Shown piece after piece: positions 1-6,728 of a stretch of 16,153 bases of DNA; position 1 is the stretch's first letter, and the number at the start of each line of letters is the position of its first letter. Source of the DNA: an uncultured Peptococcaceae bacterium (GTDB lineage Bacteria; Bacillota; Desulfotomaculia; Desulfotomaculales; Desulfocucumaceae); the NCBI GenBank assembly GCA_958417755.1, contig CATZDY010000059.1, positions 1 through 16,153 on the forward strand. Reading direction: 5' to 3'. A program made the position numbers and the translations under genes. Below the pieces are notes generated by a model that was not told where the DNA came from, ran no database searches, and saw only the letters and a list, made by a program, of their open reading frames with translations.

Positions 1-323
1 CCTCGTCTGGATTTTTCTTTTGATTATAGCATCTTTTTTTCTCCTTTTTCGGACACTTTGACTATGGAATAAAATGCTGGGATAGCAATGGTGAAGAAAT
101 AAGATATCTTGACGGGCCATCATCCTCTAATGCTATGAACTATTATAGCGGCGGCAATGGTTTTTGTATCAGCGCAGTAGATACGGACGGCTCACATATT
201 GGAGACCTTGTCCCCAGTGAAACATATAATTGGGTAGTTTACGCGGTAGTTGACGGCGAACGATTTGAATGGCAGACAAATTCTTTCGTTTTTTCAACAC
301 AAGCTACTCGTTTTGGTCAGTGA
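1..323 (+). pseudogene. 3' end of a secreted Fn3/Ig-like domain protein, probably frameshifted
   Basis: The frame ending at the TGA at 321-323 is open back to base 30, where TAG (27-29) and TGA (21-23) close it. It reads like the last beta-sandwich module of an extracellular protein: GIKCWDSNGEEI, then SETYNWVVYAVVDGERFEW and a final NSFVFST strand, a pattern of surface Fn3-like modules in Bacillota. The first in-frame ATG, at 135, lies inside the module and has no ribosome binding site, so it is not a convincing start. Frame 1 is open from the window edge to base 72 (PRLDFSFDYSI...), and a run of seven T at 34-40 is a natural slip point that would join the two frames. I therefore read this as the tail of a longer gene entering from the left, with one frameshift (real or a sequencing error). 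The module assignment is by eye. Confidence 0.5.
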
Positions 324-397
324 TATTTCACATGACTTTCTCTTGATTGCATCGTGCAAACGTTGAAATATTATAAGCCAATAAAAAGCCCGAAGTT

Positions 398-439
398 ACG
401 GGTAGGAGCGGAAGCAAAATCCGCCCTGCCCGTACTTTT
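398..439 (+). terminator. Rho-independent terminator
   Basis: A GC-rich hairpin has arms 398-412 and 420-433 (14 pairs, one G-T wobble, one bulged A), a 7-base loop, and ACTTTT directly after. It lies 75 bases past the stop of the left-edge gene and would end that transcript. Confidence 0.6.
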
Positions 440-879
440 CTCCAAGAAGGTGTTGATATGTCCCAGCTGTTTATACCCAAAAAAGGTACTGCGCTTTAAA
501 GTCTAGCAATAGCATATAAAAAGAAAAGTGGATTTTTTTTACCGGATTATATCAGGAATATTTTTTCTTGCCATATAATAATGCAGTAGGATCCCTGCTA
601 TTGTATATGGGAAACCTGAAATCAATGCGGCAGTCTCCTATCATGAATATTATTGCATGAACATATGTGACATTCACTGAGATTCAGTCACTTATCGTAT
701 GACGAATGGGGATTCCTGCTTGAGTGAAAAATTTCCTCCTTTTGTTTGGTATGAATTTTTCCAACGTAAAGCAAGAATAAGTAAACAGCCAAGAGGCTGT
801 TTTTTTGTATAAAAGGAAGAAAGATTGGCAATAGATAGCGGCATTGAAGCTTTTGGCGCAAAAGTGAGGAGAGAAAAGC
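440..879. other. Gene-poor stretch with a truncated gene start
   Basis: No convincing gene lies here. At 443-451 an AAGAAGGTG-type ribosome binding site precedes an ATG at 458, but the frame reads only MSQLFIPKKGTAL before a TAA at 497-499. This looks like the start of a lost gene, or a leader peptide. The rest is AT-rich, with a short hairpin terminator at 784-806 and the Shine-Dalgarno of the next gene at 865-872. Minus-strand frames here have no ribosome binding site or recognisable sequence. Confidence 0.4.
784..806 (+). terminator. Short rho-independent terminator or attenuator
   Basis: A perfect 7-bp stem (784-790 with 795-801) has an AAGA loop and runs into six T (801-806). No upstream gene is visible. 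It either ends a transcript from decayed DNA or attenuates the small gene starting at 880. Confidence 0.5.
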
Positions 880-1146
880 ATGGTGTATGTTTACAGAGAC
901 AGATATGAGATTTTACATGCAGTGAAAAGTAAGGAAGAGGCAAAAAAGTTTGCAAAAAATCAAATCATTGCATATGATGGAGAACACTCTTGTGGGTTTC
1001 CAGTTATCGGAGGTAACAAGATATTTGATTATGGTTACGGAAATGTATATGTGGGAGGCAATGAAAAGTATGGGATCCCTTTGGGCCAATGTGATGAAGG
1101 AGTACAAAAGCTTATCAAAAAAGAGTTAGACAAAATCGGCATTTAA
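880..1146 (+). CDS. Small hypothetical protein (88 aa)
   Basis: I do not recognise the family. The start is well supported: GAGGAG at 866-871 sits 8 bases before the ATG, and the frame closes with TAA. The product is soluble, with no signal peptide or membrane segment. It has an N-terminal part with alternating aromatic and charged residues (VYVYRDRYEI), a lysine/glutamate-rich helix at about residues 17-30, a glycine-rich middle (GFPVIGGNKIFDYGYGN, then VYVGGNEKYGIPLG), and a basic C-terminal helix (QKLIKKELDKIGI). The Gly/Tyr-rich centre could be a small ligand-binding or beta-hairpin region, but no catalytic motif is visible. It stands alone between a terminator-like hairpin and a broken hydrolase. 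Good codon structure and a clean ribosome binding site argue that it is a real, intact gene. Confidence 0.65.
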   Translation: MVYVYRDRYEILHAVKSKEEAKKFAKNQIIAYDGEHSCGFPVIGGNKIFDYGYGNVYVGGNEKYGIPLGQCDEGVQKLIKKELDKIGI

Positions 1147-1230
1147 AGGGAAAATCAAGGAATGGATACTATGCAATTGCTGATGGAGATAAGTTTTTAT
1201 TGGAGGCAAAGAGGATAAAAGTTATATCGC

Positions 1231-1651
1231 ATGCCTAGGATTCAAAAACAATTGCTGTATTATCCAGTTACAAATGCCTGTTTTGACACAAAGTCATACC
1301 GTCTTTTTGCAGTGAATTACTATTTGTATAAAGCGGGCATGGAGTGGTTTTGGAGTCAATATACGATATCTGCAAGGGATAGAAGGCATTAACAACTTCG
1401 CCTTTGCGCGCAACCGTTGAACAGCTGAAAGGACTCCCGGATACTATGATTCTAAATGGCGAAGCCGATGTGTTGCGCGATGAGGGGGAAGCCTATGCCA
1501 GAAAGTTGCGACTAGCTGGTGTGGATGTTACGGCAATACGCTTGCAGGCCATGACGATTTTGTCATGTTGCATGTCTTGGATCAAACCAATGCTTGTAGA
1601 GCAGCCATGGATGTTTCTACTGCTTGGCTAAATAAAAAGAATTGTCTGTAA
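1231..1651 (+). pseudogene. Remnant of an alpha/beta hydrolase (acetyl esterase/lipase, HSL-like)
   Basis: Three frames in succession spell the C-terminal part of one hydrolase. Frame A (1231-1392) gives QLLYYPVTNACFDTKSYRLF and GMEWFWSQYT, the stretch that follows the nucleophile region in this family. Frame B (from about 1386) gives TSPLRATVEQLKGLP, then ILNGEADVLRDEGEAYA, which holds the catalytic Asp region. Frame C (about 1555-1651) gives DFVMLHVLDQTNACRAAMD and a natural C-terminal helix before TAA. The catalytic His is expected at MT-H-DFVML. The sequence reads ATGACGATTTT, as if four bases carrying the His codon were lost, which also causes the second frameshift. The oxyanion HGG and nucleophile GDSAG parts are absent upstream. 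The gene is therefore truncated, frameshifted twice and inactive. The family call is from motif memory. Confidence 0.7.
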
Positions 1652-1674
1652 ATGAAATGGCAGCTGCAAAATGA

Positions 1675-2079
1675 TTGAGGGATGATGAAAATGGGGAATA
1701 CAACATTTTGCTAATCAAACAGGCTGATGCAGCAATCAAAAATGAGGATTTCGATGCCCTAATGGAATTTTATACGGATGATGCTATCCTAGTTGTAAAA
1801 CCAGGGTACGTTGCCCAGGGAAAGGATGAAATTAGAAAGGCTTTTATTGCCATTGCCCGGTATTTTAAGCATAGCATTGTGCCTACCCAAGGGAAAATGC
1901 CCATGCTTGAAATAGGAGATACTGTTTTGGTTTTATCCCAAACATTGTTGGCAGCAGAACAAAAAACAGATGGAGAGTTTCCCCTGGAAAGACGCGCCAC
2001 ATATGTGTTTCAACGGGATAAAGATGGCCGGTGATTGTGTGCTATCGATAATTCATATGGTACAGCATTGCTTGACTGA
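1675..2079 (+). pseudogene. NTF2/SnoaL-like protein interrupted by a TGA in place of Trp
   Basis: The sequence matches the DUF4440/SnoaL-like cone-fold family of about 125 residues: IKQADAAIKNEDFDALMEFY, TDDAILVVKPGYVAQGKDEI, then LERRATYVFQRDKDGR. At 2032-2034 the frame hits TGA exactly where the family has Trp (DGKWLCVIDNSYG). After it the same frame continues as LCAIDNSYGTALLD and ends at a second TGA (2077-2079). The start is also damaged: the only in-frame start is a TTG at 1675 without a good ribosome binding site, while the natural ATG (1691) is one base out of frame. TGA terminates several intact genes here, so recoding to Trp is unlikely. It follows the broken hydrolase by 24 bases and precedes a strong terminator, so the pair may have been an operon that decayed together. 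Confidence 0.75.
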
Positions 2080-2106
2080 CTTGTGAGGGCAAAAAAATAA
2101 TTTTCT

Positions 2107-2138
2107 AAGGATGTTGCAGATGCAACATCCTTTTGTTT
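2107..2138 (+). terminator. Rho-independent terminator
   Basis: A perfect 11-bp stem (2107-2117 with 2122-2132) has an AGAT loop and is followed by TTGTTTT. It lies 28 bases past the end of the SnoaL-like remnant and isolates hcp from upstream transcription. Confidence 0.85.
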
Positions 2139-2170
2139 TGATATCCAGTAAACTGATAACGAAAAAGATA

Positions 2171-2186
2171 GTGATATGGGATTAAG
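2171..2186 (+). repeat. 16-nt direct repeat, copy 1 (upstream of hcp)
   Basis: GTGATATGGGATTAAG is identical to 4088-4103. The similarity extends leftward (GATAG, with a 2-base gap). The two copies flank hcp in the same orientation, each just after a terminator hairpin. Confidence 0.6.
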
Positions 2187-2292
2187 ACATTCAGAGAAAT
2201 GCAGTACCAATCAACAAAATAAAACAGTGCAAAGTGTTAATGAGGCAAAAAGAGTTCCCAGATTGAAGAAAAAGCAAAGGAGGCATTGGCTC

Positions 2293-3930
2293 ATGCAAAG
2301 TCAAATGTTTTGTTATCAATGTCAGGAAACAGCTGGTTGTACAGGTTGTACTCAAAGGGGGATTTGTGGAAAGGAGCCGCAGCTTGCGGCAATGCAGGAT
2401 TTATTGATATGGGTGACCAAGGGATTGGCAGAGCTCACAACTGGTTTGCGTTCTGAAGGAAAAAAGGTTTCCCAGGATATCAACCAAATGATTACTGAGA
2501 ATTTGTTTGCTACCATTACAAATGTAAACTTTGACCAGCAGGCCATCAACCAGTACATTAAAGCAACTTTACGCATAAAAAAACAACTTATCAAAATGTT
2601 AGAATATACCGAAGGCTTATCTGAGGCAGCTTTGTGGCAGCCTATAGAGCAAGACGATTTATATAATAAAGCCCAAACAGTGGGGGTGTTGCATACCAAA
2701 AATGAAGATATGCGTAGCCTGCGAGAATTGATTACCTATGCCCTGAAAGGGATGGCTGCTTATCATAAACATGCCAATGTATTGGGAGAATATAATGAGA
2801 AAATAGATGCCTTTTTACAGCAGGCTTTGGCCATTACATTGCATGATGAACAGGTGACAGATGATTTGTTGGCTTTGGCCCTGGAAACAGGCAAATACGG
2901 GGTGGAGGTCATGGCCTTGCTAGATAAAGCCAATACCACCAGGTACGGCAATCCTGAAATCACAGAGGTAAACATTGGTGTTGGTCAAAATCCTGGTATT
3001 TTAATCTCTGGTCATGATTTACGTGATTTGGAGATGCTGTTACAACAAACGGAAGGCACTGGGGTAGATGTATACACCCATTCCGAAATGCTGCCAGCCC
3101 ATTACTATCCTTTGTTTAAAAAATATGCTCATTTTGCAGGAAATTATGGCAATGCCTGGTGGAAACAACGGGAAGAATTTGATGTGTTTCATGGTCCTAT
3201 CTTAATGACTACCAATTGCATTGTGCCCCCCAAAGAAAGCTATAAAGAACGCCTCTATACCACAGGACCAGTTGGTTACCCGGGTTGCAAACATATTGCT
3301 GGCACGCCTGGGGAAGAAAAAGATTTTTCCGCTGTGATTGCCCAGGCCCAAACATGTCTTCCTCCTATGGAAATCGAACAAGGTAAAATTGTCGGAGGAT
3401 TCGCTCATCATCAAGTCTTGGCCCTTGGGGATAAAATTGTTGAAGCAGTCAAATCCGGGGCGATTCAGAAATTTGTTGTGATGGCTGGCTGTGATGGTCG
3501 GGCAAAATCCAGAAATTATTATGCGGATTTTGCAAAAGCATTGCCTGAGGGCACTGTTATTTTGACTGCTGGATGCGCTAAATACAAATATAACAAGCTG
3601 AATTTAGGTCATATCAATGGAATTCCCCGGGTCTTGGATGCTGGACAGTGCAATGATTGTTATTCTTTGGCTATGATTGCCCTAAAGCTGAAAGAAGTTT
3701 TTCAGCTGAATGATATCAATGATTTGCCTATTGTGTATAACATTTCTTGGTATGAGCAAAAGGCGGTTTTGGTGCTGCTGGCTTTGTTATCCCTGGGGGT
3801 GAAAAATATTCACCTTGGCCCAACCTTGCCTGCCTTTTTATCCCCCAATGTGGTGAAGATTTTAGCTGACAATTTTGGCATTGCTGGTATTCGTACAGTG
3901 GAAGAAGATATACAATTATTGTTACAATAA
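2293..3930 (+). CDS. hcp: Hydroxylamine reductase / hybrid cluster protein, class I
   Basis: Hcp is a cytoplasmic Fe-S protein that reduces hydroxylamine in vitro and is now linked to nitric oxide reduction and nitrosative stress defence in anaerobes. The 545 residues are full length. The N-terminus has Cys7, Cys10, Cys19 and Cys25 (CX2CX8CX5C), the [4Fe-4S] pattern of class I enzymes. By alignment from memory with the Desulfovibrio protein, all hybrid-cluster ligands are present: His241 (GHDL), Glu265 (HSEML), Cys309 (TTNC), Cys400 (MAGC, the persulfide), Cys428 (TAGC), Cys453 (GQC), Glu488 and Lys490 (SWYEQK). The start is the ATG at 2293: AAAGGAGG lies 9 bases upstream and the family begins here. 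The in-frame extension to 2176 is unsupported. It stands alone between terminators. No hcr reductase or HcpR/NsrR-type regulator is adjacent, so its electron donor is encoded elsewhere. Confidence 0.97.
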   Translation: MQSQMFCYQCQETAGCTGCTQRGICGKEPQLAAMQDLLIWVTKGLAELTTGLRSEGKKVSQDINQMITENLFATITNVNFDQQAINQYIKATLRIKKQLIKMLEYTEGLSEAALWQPIEQDDLYNKAQTVGVLHTKNEDMRSLRELITYALKGMAAYHKHANVLGEYNEKIDAFLQQALAITLHDEQVTDDLLALALETGKYGVEVMALLDKANTTRYGNPEITEVNIGVGQNPGILISGHDLRDLEMLLQQTEGTGVDVYTHSEMLPAHYYPLFKKYAHFAGNYGNAWWKQREEFDVFHGPILMTTNCIVPPKESYKERLYTTGPVGYPGCKHIAGTPGEEKDFSAVIAQAQTCLPPMEIEQGKIVGGFAHHQVLALGDKIVEAVKSGAIQKFVVMAGCDGRAKSRNYYADFAKALPEGTVILTAGCAKYKYNKLNLGHINGIPRVLDAGQCNDCYSLAMIALKLKEVFQLNDINDLPIVYNISWYEQKAVLVLLALLSLGVKNIHLGPTLPAFLSPNVVKILADNFGIAGIRTVEEDIQLLLQ

Positions 3931-4030
3931 AGAAAAAGTAAATAGCCAAATGACTTAACAGTATTATTGTGGATATGTTGTAGAAAACAAATGCTTGCTA
4001 AAGGCAATCAAATAACCTATTTTTTCATTC

Positions 4031-4070
4031 ACAATAGGGGAATGGCATGCCAGTTCCCTATTGTTCTGTT
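4031..4070 (+). terminator. Rho-independent terminator of hcp
   Basis: A long hairpin (4031-4042 with 4054-4064, one bulged G) is capped by an inner TGG/CCA pair around CATG and followed by TCTGTTTTG. It lies 100 bases past the hcp stop. The bases between (3931-4030) hold no gene. Confidence 0.75.
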
Positions 4071-4087
4071 TTGTAAAAGGGGATAGG

Positions 4088-4103
4088 GTGATATGGGATT
4101 AAG
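4088..4103 (+). repeat. 16-nt direct repeat, copy 2 (downstream of hcp)
   Basis: This is identical to 2171-2186. Here it covers GTG-ATATGGGATTAAG, whose ATG (4093) opens a 17-codon frame after AGGGTG, so the repeat could be a copied translation-initiation region. Confidence 0.6.
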
Positions 4104-4259
4104 TTTATATGGAATAGCCCTTCTTTTACCTGAAAGATTTATCTAGAATTACCGTAAAAAAGATGGCTAATGAATATTATATTTTTTGATAAAATTATAA
4201 TGGAAAACCGATTGATAAATTGATAGAAACATTGCTAGCATTCCCGGAGGAAGGAAGAT
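4093..4259 (+). other. Possible decayed regulator remnant before the methyltransferase
   Basis: Short pieces in different frames look coding. An ATG at 4093 gives MGLSLYGIALLLPERFI and a stop. KDLSRITVKKMANEYYIF resembles the start of a TetR-type helix-turn-helix. KPIDKLIETLLAFPEEGR runs into TAA at 4257-4259. A lost TetR-like gene would fit, but the evidence is weak and this could be ordinary spacer DNA. A perfect TATAAT at 4196-4201 without a clear -35 may be the promoter of the next gene. Confidence 0.2.
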
Positions 4260-4265
4260 AAATGG

Positions 4266-5033
4266 ATGAACATAAAATGGGATGTCTTTAGGTATACCAA
4301 GCAGTTTCAATTTGTACACCAATATGGAGAAGATGTTTTAACTCTGCTGGACATAAACCCCTCAAGAACCACTGTGCTGGATTTAGGCTGTGGCAATGGG
4401 GCATTGACCCGAAAAATCGCTGATATGGGAGCAGAAGTAATTGGTATGGATGCATCTGCTGATATGATTGCCATGGCTCGCAGGCAGCATCCTGGGCTGA
4501 ATTTTAAGGTGGAAGATGCCTTGAATTTTTCCCTACAGGAGCCTGTTGACGCCATATTCTCCAATGCGGTCTTTCATTGGATAGAAGAACAAGACAGATT
4601 GGTGCAGCGCATTGTTCAAGCCTTAAAGATTGGTGGTCAGCTTGTTTGTGAGTTTGGGGGAAAGGGATGTGTAAAGACGATTCATGATGCATTGCAAAAG
4701 GCTTTTGCCCTTAGAAATCTAAAATACCAACCTGGTTTTTATTTTCCCACCATTGGAGAATATGCACCTTTGTTGGAAAGGCACGGATTGCAAGTGGTGT
4801 ATGCCACTTTATTTGATAGAATCACAGCTTTGGATGGTAGCAATGGTATGGAAGAATGGATAAGAATGTTTATTAAAAAACCCTTTCAGAACTTAGAAGG
4901 CGATATGGTGGAAGCGATAATTGCGGAAACTGTGGAAACGGTAAGACCGGCTTTATTTCAAAATGGATCTTGGTGTGCGGATTATGTACGGATTCGTTTG
5001 AAAGCAATCAAGATAGGTAAACAATATGATTGA
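4266..5033 (+). CDS. Class I SAM-dependent methyltransferase (Tam-like)
   Basis: This 255-residue cytoplasmic protein has a Rossmann methyltransferase fold. Motif I is VLDLGCGNG at residues 37-45. The acidic residue that holds the SAM ribose is Asp62 (VIGMDAS), and the adenine-side segment is VEDALNF. Motif IV is VDAIFSNAVFHWI, followed by the usual LKIGGQLVCEFGG strand. This layout, with FHWI after motif IV and a C-terminal region with PGFYFPTIGEYAPLLERHGL, resembles trans-aconitate methyltransferase-type enzymes that modify small acids, but the substrate cannot be told from sequence. The start ATG at 4266 has GGAGG and GGAAG at 4246-4257. An ATG four bases earlier is out of frame. The gene stands alone, 166 bases before the next plus-strand gene. 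No N-terminal signal or extra domain is present. Confidence 0.9.
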   Translation: MNIKWDVFRYTKQFQFVHQYGEDVLTLLDINPSRTTVLDLGCGNGALTRKIADMGAEVIGMDASADMIAMARRQHPGLNFKVEDALNFSLQEPVDAIFSNAVFHWIEEQDRLVQRIVQALKIGGQLVCEFGGKGCVKTIHDALQKAFALRNLKYQPGFYFPTIGEYAPLLERHGLQVVYATLFDRITALDGSNGMEEWIRMFIKKPFQNLEGDMVEAIIAETVETVRPALFQNGSWCADYVRIRLKAIKIGKQYD

Positions 5034-5199
5034 ATGATTGATTCTTAGTATGCATTGGCATGAATGAAAAAAGGGATTATAATTTTTAGCATTAATTTCA
5101 TTTTATGACAAGATGAAGGCGTTGGGATGCTATAAAATCAAGCATAATAAATTGTTAAAATGGTATACTTGTTATAAATCTATCAAAGGGAGAATGAAA

Positions 5200-5661
5200 A
5201 TGCCAAGAATATCAAGGATTGAAATACTACAGACAAGGGAACAACCTATTCTATTCATTCGTACCAAAACAAAGATAAATCTACTGCCTCAATTGATTGG
5301 AGAAAGTTTTCGGAAAATGCAGTTTTATTTACAAGAAATTGGAGAATATTTGTCAGATGTTCCCTTTGTAGGGTATTATAATTTGGATATGCAAAATCTT
5401 GATGTGGAAATGGGGTTCCCTGTTTCTAAAGCATTACCAGCTAAGGATGACATCAAATCAAAAACCATGACTGCGGAGAAAGTTGTTTTTTGTATGTATC
5501 GAGGTGCTTATGATAAATTAGAACCAGTTTATGATGAGATGGCAGCATGGATAGAAAAGAATGGTTATCAGCCCAAAGCCGTGTCTTATGAATACTATTA
5601 CAATGATAAAGAATTCCCAGAAAATGAGTTATTAACTAAAATTGTTATGCCTTTACAATAA
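5200..5661 (+). CDS. GyrI-like small-molecule-binding domain protein
   Basis: The 153 residues form one GyrI-like (AraC effector-binding, SOUL-related) domain, the fold that binds hydrophobic or cationic ligands in BmrR and Rob and that exists alone in many Bacillota. Signs are the opening strand RISRIEILQTREQPILFIRT, the central FVGYYNLDMQNLDVEMGFPV, the hallmark helix YRGAYDKLEPVYDEMAAWIE, and SYEYYYND near the end, where an acidic residue usually contacts the ligand. No DNA-binding domain is attached, so it is a free-standing binder or hydrolase-like member rather than a regulator. The start is placed at 5200, where AAAGGGAG sits 7 bases upstream. ATG at 5194 is possible, and the longer frame from 5113 lacks a ribosome binding site. 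Its stop overlaps the convergent gene's stop by 9 bases. Confidence 0.85.
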   Translation: MPRISRIEILQTREQPILFIRTKTKINLLPQLIGESFRKMQFYLQEIGEYLSDVPFVGYYNLDMQNLDVEMGFPVSKALPAKDDIKSKTMTAEKVVFCMYRGAYDKLEPVYDEMAAWIEKNGYQPKAVSYEYYYNDKEFPENELLTKIVMPLQ

Positions 5662-6315
5662 GAGCTTTATCTGTTTTCTACCTTTATTATAATTATAGCG
5701 AATTGTATTCTTTTGCTTCCGTAAAGGGTTTTTGGGGTGGTATTCTTGTTTGTTGTATTTGGTGATGATACGGAAAACTGGATTTGGTCCCAAAGCCAGT
5801 TGTGCTAAATCAGCAGGCGTGGTGCTATAAGGTTCTTTTTCTGGAAATAAGTCGATACCAGATTTCTCATAAATGCTGTCTATGAGAGCAGAGCAAATGA
5901 GCCTTCTACCCATTTCCATTAACTCTACTTGGTTAAAATACTGCACTTTTTCCCGGAGAAAAGGATTGTTGCGGCGCAAAATCATCATAGCTTGCTTGAG
6001 AATTTCGAAAAAATCATATCTAGGAGGACTTTTTCGCAACAAATGAATTTCTTTTTGCATGGTATTGATGGTTCTTTGTATTTTCCAAATAGGTGCTTTA
6101 CACATATGAATATGGCGTATAAGCATAAAGCTGTTGGAGCCTTTAAAATAGGGATTAGGACCATAGTAAAAACCATTGACGCGCATTTCCACTATATTTC
6201 CATTGTCTACACACATGGCAGCATGGTTATAAAAACAATGGGTAAAATTTTGAATAAGCCCAGCACCTATATTTTCTCCATGGGTTAGTAATACATCACC
6301 GTATTGATAACGCAT
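5653..6315 (-). CDS. Permuted NlpC/P60 (YiiX/YebB-like) amidohydrolase
   Basis: The 220 residues match the circularly permuted papain-like group (YiiX/YebB, LRAT-related), in which the catalytic His precedes the Cys. The start has YGDVLLTHGENIGAGLIQN, then CFYNHAAMCV with His31, and an acidic NIVEM. After a helical insert (residues about 75-135, including RYDFFEIL) comes GRRLICSALIDSIY with Cys141, and later STTPADLAQL, a typical closing motif. Such enzymes cleave amide or thioester bonds, often of peptidoglycan or lipids; the substrate here is unknown. There is no signal peptide, and the C-terminus is strongly basic (KNPLRKQKNTIRYNYNKGRK). The start at 6315 is chosen because AAGAAGGTG lies 5-6 bases upstream; the frame extends to 6363 without a ribosome binding site. 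It converges with, and overlaps by 9 bases, the GyrI-like gene. Confidence 0.75.
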   Translation of the reverse strand: MRYQYGDVLLTHGENIGAGLIQNFTHCFYNHAAMCVDNGNIVEMRVNGFYYGPNPYFKGSNSFMLIRHIHMCKAPIWKIQRTINTMQKEIHLLRKSPPRYDFFEILKQAMMILRRNNPFLREKVQYFNQVELMEMGRRLICSALIDSIYEKSGIDLFPEKEPYSTTPADLAQLALGPNPVFRIITKYNKQEYHPKNPLRKQKNTIRYNYNKGRKQIKLLL

Positions 6316-6466
6316 TTGATCACCTTCTTGGTTTACAAAATGAAGAAAAGGATTTATGAGCAACTATTTGACAGCAAAGGGTAAGATTTCTTTATTCTAT
6401 GTATTGATTCAGTCAAAGGTGCGCAAGGGTGTTGTTTTGGAAGAAGACTTTAAATAAATCCCTCTC

Positions 6467-6495
6467 TTGACAAGAATTAAAAAATATTTTACCAT
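6467..6495 (+). promoter_or_regulatory. Candidate distal promoter toward the tRNA gene
   Basis: A perfect TTGACA (6467-6472) is followed after 17 bases by TACCAT (6490-6495). It points at the tRNA gene, about 100 bases downstream. Confidence 0.45.
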
Positions 6496-6537
6496 ACCTT
6501 ATGAGAAAGAAAACGGATCAATTATAGTTTCAAAGAA

Positions 6538-6565
6538 TTGTCATTATTTAACAAATATAAATAAT
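6538..6565 (+). promoter_or_regulatory. Candidate promoter of tRNA-Thr
   Basis: TTGTCA (6538-6543), 16 bases, then AATAAT (6560-6565). Start of transcription would be near 6572, giving a leader of about 25 bases, normal for a single tRNA gene. Confidence 0.55.
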
Positions 6566-6596
6566 AGGTAGATTTAGGTGAAAAGGTTCAGGATTG

Positions 6597-6672
6597 GCTG
6601 CTGTGGCTCAGTTGGTAGAGCAGCTGATTCGTAATCAGCAGGTCGCCGGTTCAAATCCGGCCAGCAGCTCCA
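6597..6672 (+). tRNA. tRNA-Thr (anticodon CGT)
   Basis: A full 76-base cloverleaf including the encoded CCA. The acceptor stem is GCTGCTG (6597-6603) paired with CAGCAGC (6662-6668), all seven pairs Watson-Crick. The D stem is GCTC/GAGC. The anticodon stem GCTGA/TCAGC encloses the loop TTCGTAA, giving anticodon CGT, which reads ACG (Thr). The T stem is GCCGG/CCGGC with loop TTCAAAT, the discriminator is T, and CCA follows at 6670-6672. No other tRNA lies nearby. A promoter candidate sits just upstream and a hairpin starts three bases after the CCA. Confidence 0.97.
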
Positions 6673-6674
6673 AC

Positions 6675-6721
6675 GAAAGTCCTTCAAAATCAAGCATTCT
6701 AGCTGTTTTTGAAGGACTTTC
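6675..6721 (+). terminator. Hairpin terminator after tRNA-Thr
   Basis: A perfect 15-bp inverted repeat (6675-6689 with 6707-6721) with a 17-base loop starts three bases after the tRNA. The arms end in AAAA and TTTT on the loop side, and only a weak T-rich tail follows (TAATTCTTT). It probably serves as terminator and processing boundary. Confidence 0.65.
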
Positions 6722-6728
6722 TAATTCT

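Noticed and set aside
2176..2292. 39-codon N-terminal extension of Hcp
   Set aside because: Hcp proteins start at the MFCYQCQ region, and AAAGGAGG lies just before the ATG at 2293. The extension has no ribosome binding site or homologous look.
5929..6288. Plus-strand frame opposite the YiiX-like gene
   Set aside because: It is a shadow of a minus-strand gene that has catalytic motifs and a ribosome binding site.
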